NCBI GenBank assembly: GCA_904419095.1
Contig: CAJFQT010000035.1
Span: 1 to 12,781 of the forward strand
DNA length: 12,781 nt
Source of the DNA: an uncultured Clostridia bacterium
GTDB lineage: Bacteria > Bacillota > Clostridia > TANB77 > CAG-508
Reading direction: 5' to 3'
Shown: positions 1 through 6,066 of the stretch, piece after piece
Layout: each line of letters starts with the position of its first letter
Position numbering within the stretch: the first letter of the stretch is position 1
Translations under genes and position numbers: made by a program
Notes under the pieces: generated by a model
What the model was told of the DNA's origin: nothing
What the model saw: the letters and a program-made list of their open reading frames with translations, nothing else
Database searches by the model: none

Positions 1-2022
1 CTCTAAATATTCTGGATCACAATATTTTCTTATGAACTCTCTACATACTTCTACTTGTTTTTCATCTGCTGTTATTAATGCTGTCATAAATCCAAATCTT
101 TCGCTTATATCTCTTGGCAAATCTGCTTGTGAATATCCTTCTTTCATTCCTTTTACTACTTCTTCTGGTGTTAATATTGGTAAATTATAAAAATCAAAAA
201 ATTCTACTGCCCATTCTTCTCTTAGCTTTGTCCCTATTGACCTTTGTAGTATATCTTCTACATCTTTTCCTTTATATTTTCCTTGTAATAAATTTCTTTC
301 AAAATTATATAATGTATTTGATATTGATGTCCATCCCCTTGGGTCATTTGTCCTTCCTTTACATCCGTTTCTATCTAAATGTTCTTCTCCTACTTCTGGC
401 TCTTCATAAAAATATCCCATGTCTTGTATATCTTCACTTTTCCCAGATTTATTATATTTTGACAATATATATCCTATTACTGCTGGGTGTATTTTTTGTG
501 GTATTGCATATTCTGTTATCCATTCTCCTACTTTTGGCTCCATATCCAATATATGGTCAAATCTCTTTTCTAATGGCTCTGCCAAATCTTCTGCTACACT
601 TGAATATTTCTTTTGGTTTCCTGTTGCAACTATTACTACATTATCTGGTAATTTTAGTCCTTTTCCTATCTCTACCATTCTATTTAATACTAAAGTATAT
701 ACTAGGGTTTGAACTGCTGGCTTTACATTTAAAAGTTCATCTAGCATAATTACAACTTTTTTGTCACTTGTTTTTGACCTTTCATATACTTCATCTGCTA
801 TATCATATATGTTTTGTATGTTTTCTTCTATTAGTTTTCTTTCTTCCTCTGTTGCCTCTTGCATTATGACTGTTTTTGCAAAGTCTGGTGGTATGCTTTG
901 TCCTGTTTGGAAATTTACTGATCCTACTACTTTTTCTGGAAACATATTATTTGTTAATTTCATGTAAATTAAATCTGGATATAGTGATTTTATTCTTTCT
1001 GTTTTTCCTATTCCAGAAGGTCCTCTAAGTAATACTGATTCTCCTGCTTCTATCCAATTGTGTATAATTTCAGTATCTGTCATTTTCGCTCTGTCTTGCT
1101 CTTTAGTTTTATCTGGATTTAATTTCTGTAATCTAGATTTTCTTGGTTTAAATCCTTCTGTTTGTTCTCCTAATGTTATTGTATCTATTGATTGTTCTAA
1201 TTCTCTAGACAAATATCTATCCATAAATGTTTTTATGAATGTTTTATCAAAATCTTTGGTATGGTAATCTCTAGTACGATTAAATTGTACTCCAGAGAAT
1301 ATCACTTTATCTGTTATCATAACTTTTGCTCTTTCATCAACTAGCCATTTAACTGGTTGTACTTCTACCCATACATTATCTCCATCTCTATAACTTTCTC
1401 CATTTGAAAGTTGAAATTTGCCACATATAAAGTTAGAATTTGCCTCAACCCTCACATATCTCTTTCCATTATATTCATATTCTTGATGAACTTGTGGCTG
1501 GAATAATGTATCATCATTATGGAATGATGTATAAAAATTATCATATGTAACAGAATCTGTTGTATAACTATTTTTTGTTCTTGAAATTGTTCTATTCTTA
1601 TATGCCCTTTCTAGTCTTTCTTGCATATCTTTTGCTACTGCTTTTTGTGGATAATATCCATACTCTACTTCAAGGATACCATCTCTTGCTCTTTTCCCAC
1701 TCTCTCCGTTCGTGGGGATTGAACTGATTGATGAGAACGGTAAAGCTAGGCGAGCCCCACCATTGCGGAAGGTAACATTGCAGTAATTTCTACCAAAAAT
1801 GTCAACCACGCATGCGTCATTAATTCCATTATCTGATTTTGTCCAATACCAACCTATTCTTCCCTCCAAAGAACTATCATTATCTATATGATAATTAGAA
1901 ACAAACGCACCTAAAAGAATAGAAAAATCTGTTATTGCTGCCTGTATTCCTCTCTTTTTTAATATATCTAGTTTATCATTACCAAAACATTGTTCTTTAG
2001 TTAAAAAAGTAAAATCAACCAT
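1..2022 (-). CDS. MoxR-type AAA+ ATPase with N-terminal CLec/FGE-like variable domain (3' end off window)
   Basis: The frame is open from ATG 2022 to the left edge (674 residues, no stop). The start is fixed by GAGGAG at 2031-2036, 8 bases upstream. Residues 1-130 look like the compact sensing/display domain of DGR target proteins: GWYWTKS at 57-63, then a variable stretch, then RLALPFSS at 91-98 and ILEVEYGYYPQ at 116-126. Residues 180-275 (VEVQPVKWLVDE at 219-230, FSGVQFN at 242-248) resemble a segment that accompanies such domains in gut Firmicutes. Residues 318-500 are an AAA+ core: Walker A GPSGIGKT 334-341, Walker B VVIMLDE 423-429, sensor 1 VVIVATGN 462-469, and an arginine-finger candidate in EKRFDH (R487). 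MoxR ATPases act as chaperone-like remodelers, often with a vWA partner; any partner here would lie beyond the left edge. The gene has its own start region after the divIVA terminator. The AAA+ call is strong; the fold of the N-terminus is inferred from motifs only. Confidence 0.82.
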   Translation of the reverse strand, partial: MVDFTFLTKEQCFGNDKLDILKKRGIQAAITDFSILLGAFVSNYHIDNDSSLEGRIGWYWTKSDNGINDACVVDIFGRNYCNVTFRNGGARLALPFSSISSIPTNGESGKRARDGILEVEYGYYPQKAVAKDMQERLERAYKNRTISRTKNSYTTDSVTYDNFYTSFHNDDTLFQPQVHQEYEYNGKRYVRVEANSNFICGKFQLSNGESYRDGDNVWVEVQPVKWLVDERAKVMITDKVIFSGVQFNRTRDYHTKDFDKTFIKTFMDRYLSRELEQSIDTITLGEQTEGFKPRKSRLQKLNPDKTKEQDRAKMTDTEIIHNWIEAGESVLLRGPSGIGKTERIKSLYPDLIYMKLTNNMFPEKVVGSVNFQTGQSIPPDFAKTVIMQEATEEERKLIEENIQNIYDIADEVYERSKTSDKKVVIMLDELLNVKPAVQTLVYTLVLNRMVEIGKGLKLPDNVVIVATGNQKKYSSVAEDLAEPLEKRFDHILDMEPKVGEWITEYAIPQKIHPAVIGYILSKYNKSGKSEDIQDMGYFYEEPEVGEEHLDRNGCKGRTNDPRGWTSISNTLYNFERNLLQGKYKGKDVEDILQRSIGTKLREEWAVEFFDFYNLPILTPEEVVKGMKEGYSQADLPRDISERFGFMTALITADEKQVEVCREFIRKYCDPEYLE
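1696..1818 (-). other. Variable-repeat-like block (candidate DGR VR) inside the MoxR gene
   Basis: This covers residues 69-109 of the MoxR gene. By hand count it is 61/123 G+C (50%), against 56/204 (27%) for the 68 codons before it. Codons ending in C number 14 of the 37 at residues 69-105, none in the first 68 codons, and about one in twenty in the rest of the gene. Eight of them (GAC, TGC, GAC, TAC, TGC, ACC, TTC, CGC) fall within residues 69-86. DGR template repeats use AAC codons whose adenines are mutagenised, leaving NNC, so this is the expected footprint. The 3' part (residues 88-109) is GC-rich and would be the position of the initiation-of-mutagenic-homology segment. The VR here is internal and near the N-terminus, whereas most known VRs are C-terminal. 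No template repeat is present in the window. Confidence 0.6.
1706..1740 (-). repeat. Inverted repeat CCGTTC/GAACGG at the 3' end of the variable block
   Basis: A perfect 6-base inverted repeat (1706-1711 and 1735-1740) has a 23-base spacer and sits at the GC-rich end of the candidate VR. Inside it, GTTC/GAAC could form a smaller alternative hairpin. Hairpins near the VR end assist retrohoming in some DGRs, but those have short loops, so the resemblance is loose. Confidence 0.35.
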
Positions 2023-2030
2023 ATATATTA

Positions 2031-2054
2031 CTCCTCTAATTTTATTTCATTATA
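2031..2054 (-). promoter_or_regulatory. Candidate -10 box and RBS for the MoxR gene
   Basis: A perfect TATAAT lies at 2049-2054 on the minus strand, 12 bases before GAGGAG (2031-2036), in the gap between the divIVA terminator and the MoxR start. No good -35 is visible at 16-18 bases, so only the -10 and the ribosome binding site are supported. Confidence 0.4.
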
Positions 2055-2085
2055 ATTTTTATAAATTTCTATATTTAGCACACAC

Positions 2086-2113
2086 TAAAAGGATGTCCCA
2101 TCTAGGACATCCT
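2086..2113 (-). terminator. Rho-independent terminator of the sepF-divIVA unit
   Basis: A perfect 9-base stem, AGGATGTCC paired with GGACATCCT around a 6-base loop, is followed on the minus strand by TTTTA. It starts 20 bases after the DivIVA-domain stop codon and separates that unit from the MoxR gene. Confidence 0.88.
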
Positions 2114-2132
2114 CTATCTTTAGTATCTCAAA

Positions 2133-2588
2133 TTATTCATCATTTTTGTTAACTTCTTTTAATAGCTCTAACTGTGAAATCAACAAAGATTCCATCTTAG
2201 CTTTATATATATCAAACTGTTTTTTTATATCATCTACTTCTTTTTGTTTTAATACGATTTCATTATTCAAATCATCAACTTGTTTTTGAGCTGATGCTTT
2301 TGCTTCTTCTACTATTTGATCTGCTTTTTGTTTTGCTACATTTTTAACTTCTTCCGCTGTTGTTTGAGCCATTACCAATGTGTTTTGCAAAGTTGATTCG
2401 ATAGATTTATATTGAGCTAAACTACTATTCAATTCTTCAACTTTAGCACGCAACTCTGTTAATTCCTTATAATTCTTACTATAGTCTACAGTTAATTCAT
2501 CTAAAAAATCATCTACTTCTTCGACATTATAACCATTCATCATTTGTTTTGCAAATCTTTTATTTTCTATATCTAATGGTGTAATCAT
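2133..2588 (-). CDS. divIVA: DivIVA-domain cell-division/polarity protein
   Basis: This is a 151-residue coiled-coil protein. The N-terminus (ITPLDIENKRF, then GYNVEEVDDFLDEL) is the conserved DivIVA lipid-binding and curvature-sensing segment. From about residue 40 to the end it is charged heptad coiled coil, the oligomerisation part. DivIVA-family proteins mark negatively curved membrane at septa and poles and recruit division or wall-growth factors. The start is ATG 2588, preceded by AGGAGG (2594-2599) at 5 bases. A longer reading from TTG 2609 would translate the RBS itself as charged filler and is rejected. It follows sepF closely in one transcript and ends in a terminator, matching the sepF-divIVA order of the Firmicute division cluster. 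It could equally be named a GpsB/SepIVA-like paralogue; family membership is clear, exact role less so. Confidence 0.88.
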   Translation of the reverse strand: MITPLDIENKRFAKQMMNGYNVEEVDDFLDELTVDYSKNYKELTELRAKVEELNSSLAQYKSIESTLQNTLVMAQTTAEEVKNVAKQKADQIVEEAKASAQKQVDDLNNEIVLKQKEVDDIKKQFDIYKAKMESLLISQLELLKEVNKNDE

Positions 2589-2609
2589 TTCTTCCTCCTT
2601 AGACTTCAA

Positions 2610-3104
2610 CTAGTTTAAATTATTGTTTTTAAGCCATGAAACAGATAATTTATTTCTCATTTCTTCTCTTCCCATATCATTTGTAATTTCATAATTAGAT
2701 GGTGCAACTAAGAATATAGAATTTGACACTTTTTGTATATAACCATCTAAAGCATAAACTCCACCACTAATAAAGTCTACTATTCTTCTAGCGACATCTT
2801 TATTAACATACTCTAAATTAACTATTACAGACTTCTTTTCTTTCAAAAATGAACAAATTTCATCTGATTGCTCAAAAGTAGTAGGTTGAGAAATTACCAT
2901 TTTAATAGCTTGACTTTGTACTTGTGTTTGTGGCATTGAAACTACTTTATTATTGTTATTATTTCTTTTTCCAAAGAATTTTCTATCTTCTACTTCATCC
3001 TCTTCATCATTATAGTCATATACATTCTCATCCTCATATTCTTCTGGCTCAGCTGAATCCATTCCAAACAAATCCCACACTTTATTCATTAAAGCTCCTG
3101 ACAT
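2610..3104 (-). CDS. sepF: SepF, FtsZ-binding cell division protein
   Basis: This 164-residue protein is a typical length for SepF. It begins with a short amphipathic segment (NKVWDLFGM, residues 7-15), which in SepF binds membrane. An acidic, Tyr/Asp-rich linker with an Asn run follows (16-65), then the SepF core at about 66-145, with FLKEKKSVIVNLEYV (86-100), RRIVDFISGGVYALDG (106-121) and IFLVAPSNYEI (130-140), characteristic of the family. SepF tethers FtsZ filaments to the membrane and polymerises into arcs during septation. AGGAGG lies 7 bases before ATG 3104. An internal ATG (M6) also has a weak AGGAG but would remove little. It is the first gene after a strong promoter and is 21 bases from the DivIVA-domain start. 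YlmE/YggS, often next to sepF, is not present. Confidence 0.93.
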   Translation of the reverse strand: MSGALMNKVWDLFGMDSAEPEEYEDENVYDYNDEEDEVEDRKFFGKRNNNNNKVVSMPQTQVQSQAIKMVISQPTTFEQSDEICSFLKEKKSVIVNLEYVNKDVARRIVDFISGGVYALDGYIQKVSNSIFLVAPSNYEITNDMGREEMRNKLSVSWLKNNNLN

Positions 3105-3148
3105 AAAAAAACCTCCTAAAATTTTCTTTCATTCGTATTGATGGTACT

Positions 3149-3177
3149 AGTATCTCTTTTTTTTTGCTAGTTGTCAA
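3149..3177 (-). promoter_or_regulatory. Sigma-A-type promoter for sepF
   Basis: Consensus -35 TTGACA (3172-3177) is separated by 17 bases from the -10 GATACT (3149-3154, 4 of 6 matches). It points at sepF, whose ATG is 44 bases downstream. A/T tracts lie immediately upstream. Confidence 0.75.
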
Positions 3178-3191
3178 TAGTTTTTTAGAAT

Positions 3192-3235
3192 GTAATATTT
3201 TTTTAATATATTTGTAATATTTTTGTAATATTTCG
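3192..3235 (-). repeat. Four imperfect 11-base A/T-rich tandem units upstream of the sepF promoter
   Basis: On the plus strand the units begin at 3192, 3203, 3214 and 3225 and follow the pattern GTAATATTTTT, the second being the most diverged. The 11-base period is close to one helical turn, so the A/T tracts are roughly in phase. They lie between the HlyD stop and the sepF -35, where an UP element or intrinsic bend would act. Confidence 0.6.
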
Positions 3236-3239
3236 TCTT

Positions 3240-4472
3240 CTATTCTACCTTACTCAAATCTGGATTCAAAACAATTTCATCATATACATATAAAGTTTTG
3301 TTATTTACAATTTGTGAATCTGTTAATCCCAATTCTCTCAATTCATCAGTAGTATAATTTGAAACTATTGAATACTTATCATTTTGTTTTTTTACATTTA
3401 CTAGTATTTTATTTAAGTATCCTGCTCTATTTCTCACAACATAGTGTAATCCATCTTGCTCTATAATTGCTTGATTTGGTACTTTTAAGCCAGAATAACT
3501 CCACCATATTAAATCAAAAGAAATTTTTCTATAATTTGTTAATTCTTCAATTTGTCTGTCAATTTCTAGTACAATCAGAACTTCATCTTCATTTTCCTGC
3601 GATAAATATTCAATTTTTGCATCTATTTCAACATTATTTGACAACCTAATTTGCACTTTATCCCCAATTTGAGCCTTTTTAGCTTCTTCTGAAGTTGAAA
3701 TTGTTGCTATATAACATTCAAAATTATTTATTATTTTACCGCTTTCGTCACTTGTCGCAATTATTTTACCAGTTTTTAAATTCAAACTTTCAAGATATTC
3801 TTTACTTAATGTAGAAAAATTTTGAGGTGTTAAAGTTTCCTCTAATCCATCTACTTTATATGAAACTATACCGCTTCTTGGTGCAGTTATATATTCTGCC
3901 CCTGAATTTAATTCATTTTCTAATGCTGTTCTTTGTTCTTCTAACTGCTTTAAATATGAACCTGATGGACTTTTTTCTCCAATTATATTAGCTTTTTTAG
4001 TAACTAATTCGTTTATTTCTTTTTTACATTCTGACATTTTAGTAACATCTGTAAGATTATTCAATTCTTCTACTTTTTCATCTATCTGGTTTTCTATTAA
4101 TATAACATCTGAAGTAGGTAAATTTTTTTGTGCTGACATTACCTCTTGTATTTTTTCATCTAATTCAGCTATTTTTTTAATCAAATCATCTTCATTTTTA
4201 CTATAATATCTAAATATTGATTCATCTTTAGCTGCTTTTTCTCCTTCTGTTTTAATTTGCTCCATTCCATTTTTATAGTTTTCACCTTTTACAACTTGCT
4301 CATCTCTTATTATGTATCCAATATCTGTTTCTTCCAAATAAACTTTTCCCTCTTCTACTGTAAAAATATCTGTAGGTTGCTTAACCAATAAATATATTGT
4401 ATAAACCAGATAACAAATGAGCAATATAGTAATTATAGATATTATAACCTTTTTTCTTTGCTTATTTTTCAA
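3240..4472 (-). CDS. HlyD-family (membrane fusion/adaptor) efflux protein
   Basis: This 410-residue protein has one N-terminal membrane anchor (about 8-30) and then an extracytoplasmic region. A long coiled-coil hairpin runs from about 92 to 190 (charged heptads), followed by a lipoyl/barrel-like segment (ITAPRSGIVSYKVDGLEE, 195-212), then beta-rich barrel domains with GDKVQIRLSN and a final VPNQAIIEQDGLHYVV-type adaptor motif. Adaptors of this kind link an inner-membrane transporter to export or act with ABC permeases; in Gram-positive Clostridia a single-gene HlyD near sepF/miaA is common, with unknown substrate. The start codon is TTG 4472, with GGAGGG at 4479-4484 (6-base spacing). It overlaps the natural miaA stop as TTGA, implying translational coupling. 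No transporter gene is adjacent. Confidence 0.78.
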   Translation of the reverse strand: MKNKQRKKVIISIITILLICYLVYTIYLLVKQPTDIFTVEEGKVYLEETDIGYIIRDEQVVKGENYKNGMEQIKTEGEKAAKDESIFRYYSKNEDDLIKKIAELDEKIQEVMSAQKNLPTSDVILIENQIDEKVEELNNLTDVTKMSECKKEINELVTKKANIIGEKSPSGSYLKQLEEQRTALENELNSGAEYITAPRSGIVSYKVDGLEETLTPQNFSTLSKEYLESLNLKTGKIIATSDESGKIINNFECYIATISTSEEAKKAQIGDKVQIRLSNNVEIDAKIEYLSQENEDEVLIVLEIDRQIEELTNYRKISFDLIWWSYSGLKVPNQAIIEQDGLHYVVRNRAGYLNKILVNVKKQNDKYSIVSNYTTDELRELGLTDSQIVNNKTLYVYDEIVLNPDLSKVE

Positions 4473-5390
4473 TTTATTCCCTCCAAAATAATATTTACAT
4501 TATTTTGCACTTCATTTGCACCTTCAAGCCATATCGTTTGCTTGTTTTTTCTAAACCAAGTTAATTGTCTTTTCGCATATCTTCGTGTTTCTTGCTTTAC
4601 TTTTTCTATCATTTCCTCCTTAGTCAAATCACCATTTAAATATTCCACTACTTCTTTATATCCGAAGACCTTGTAAGCTTGTAGGAAAATTATGATATTT
4701 ATTTAATATGTTTTTTACTTCATCAATTAGTCCTTGATTTATCATTATATCTACTCTTTTATTAATTCTATCATATAAAATATCTCTATTCCACTTAAGT
4801 GCATATACTTTATAATCAAATTCTACTTCCTTTTTTCTAGATTCTATCTCTAATTGTGTCTTTGTTTTTCCAGTTGCATGATATATTTCTAAAATTCTTA
4901 AAATTCTTTTTTTATCATTTGGACTTATCTTCATTATAGCTTCTTCATCTATTTTTTTTGCCAAATTATATAATTCACTTAAACCTTTTTCTTTGACGTC
5001 ATCTTCTAATTTATTTCTATATTCTTCATCATATTCTATCTCTTGATAATCAATTTCATATATCAAACTATCTATATAAAGCCCTGTTCCTCCAACTATA
5101 ATTGGAACTTTTCCTTTTTTTAATATTTCTTTTATTGCTTTTTTTGCATCTTTTTTAAAATCTGCAACACTATACCTTTTATCAGGATCAACAAAATCAA
5201 TTAAATAATGTTTTATTCCTTGCATTTCTTCCCTTGTTGGCTTTGCAGTTCCTATGTTCATTTCTTTATATATTTGCATAGAATCAGCAGAAACTATTTC
5301 TCCATTAATCTTCTTCGCAAGTTCTACTCCTAATTTTGTTTTTCCTGATGCTGTTGGTCCACATATAACTATAACTTTTTCTTTACTCAT
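4469..5390 (-). pseudogene. miaA: miaA, tRNA dimethylallyltransferase, interrupted by a single-base frameshift
   Basis: MiaA transfers a dimethylallyl group to A37 of UNN-decoding tRNAs. Walker A GPTASGKT (11-18), SADSMQIYKEMNIGTAKP (35-52), HYLIDFVDP and PIIVGGTGLYIDSL are all intact. After TSLQGL the frame hits CGG-ATA-TAA (stop 4656-4658). Removing one base (C of the minus strand, 4664) restores GYKEVVEYL and a further 64 residues including ETRRYAKRQLTWFRKN, ending at TGA 4469-4471. The restored protein is about 306 residues, normal for MiaA. Only one lesion is present, so a very recent mutation, an assembly error, or recoding at CUU-CGG are all possible. The ATG 5390 has a poor RBS. An AAAGGA-GTG mini-frame just upstream ends in ATGA overlapping the start, so coupling is conceivable. 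Unmodified, the frame ends as a 244-residue protein lacking the C-terminal tRNA-contact region. Confidence 0.85.
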
Positions 5391-5449
5391 ACAATTTTAC
5401 TGCTAGCTATTACTAACACTATTCCTTTCGTAATTTTACTCTTATTATT

Positions 5450-5884
5450 TTATTTTTCCATCAATTGATTAAATACCTTTAAAATGCCATCTTGAGTATC
5501 TGCCATATAATTTTTCTCAACTAATACTATAAGTATTATTAATACTAAAATAATTAATATTTTTCGTCTTAATTCTTTAGAATCTATTTCATTTTGTTTT
5601 ACTTTAGCCAAAATCTTTGAAGTATATGGAACCAAAATACATCCGTTTACCCCTGCAAATAATAATATCAATGTGGTTCGAATAGACTTTTCTATTTCTT
5701 CACTAGGATATTGTATATTTCCTTGTGATATTATAAATATAACATATGTAATTATTAAAGTAATTGCAATTTCAACTATTAAATATAATATTTTTGTAGT
5801 TTTTTCTATATCTTCTAAACTATGCCAGCTCCATATAATAAGTATAATAAATAGTATTACTGTTGTAATTGTTATTATTGTCAT
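5450..5884 (-). CDS. Small integral membrane protein of unknown function
   Basis: This 144-residue hydrophobic protein has four predicted membrane segments, at about residues 3-20, 31-53, 66-88 and 107-124. A short polar loop (QYPSEEIEKS) lies between segments 2 and 3, a basic linker (KVKQNEIDSKELRRK) between 3 and 4, and an amphipathic tail follows. I do not recognise the family and see no catalytic motif. It lies between mutL and miaA, 59 bases before miaA, probably in one transcript with it. The chosen ATG 5884 has no close RBS. A good one (AAAGGAGAG, 5918-5926) lies 33 bases upstream with no ATG, GTG or TTG after it in frame, although the frame stays open, so the true start may be non-canonical. 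Confidence 0.6.
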   Translation of the reverse strand: MTIITITTVILFIILIIWSWHSLEDIEKTTKILYLIVEIAITLIITYVIFIISQGNIQYPSEEIEKSIRTTLILLFAGVNGCILVPYTSKILAKVKQNEIDSKELRRKILIILVLIILIVLVEKNYMADTQDGILKVFNQLMEK

Positions 5885-5917
5885 TTTATTTTTAAAATAT
5901 ATTAGATAATATATTTT

Positions 5918-5926
5918 CTCTCCTTT
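5918..5926 (-). promoter_or_regulatory. Orphan Shine-Dalgarno upstream of the membrane-protein gene
   Basis: AAAGGAGAG is as strong as other binding sites in the window but is 33 bases from the first ATG (5884). The intervening sequence is in frame and stop-free. Only AUA-type codons stand at normal spacing. Confidence 0.45.
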
Positions 5927-6066
5927 ATAAATTTAGATTTTTAATGGAAAACCTATAAACCATTTTACTTTTAGGTATATTAACTTTTTTATTGCTTCAA
6001 TTCTGAAACTATAATAATGTTAAAATATTAATTTCTTTTAAAACTAATTTATTCTAGATATTCTAA

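Noticed and set aside
114..749. Leucine-rich 211-residue plus-strand frame
   Set aside because: It lies antisense to the MoxR ATPase frame, has no RBS, and its Leu/Ile-rich content is what antisense A/T-rich coding yields. The same applies to the other plus-strand frames opposite mutL, secD, HD and sepF.
2589..2609. Seven-residue N-terminal extension of the DivIVA-domain protein from TTG
   Set aside because: It would encode the AGGAGG ribosome binding site itself, and the conserved family N-terminus starts at ATG 2588.
3192..3235. Short tandem repeats as a CRISPR array
   Set aside because: Units of 11 bases are contiguous with no spacers, and no cas genes are present.
5930..6066. Terminator or promoter between mutL and the membrane-protein gene
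   Set aside because: Only a weak ACCTA/TAGGT pairing and poorly matching hexamers are visible; not enough for a call.
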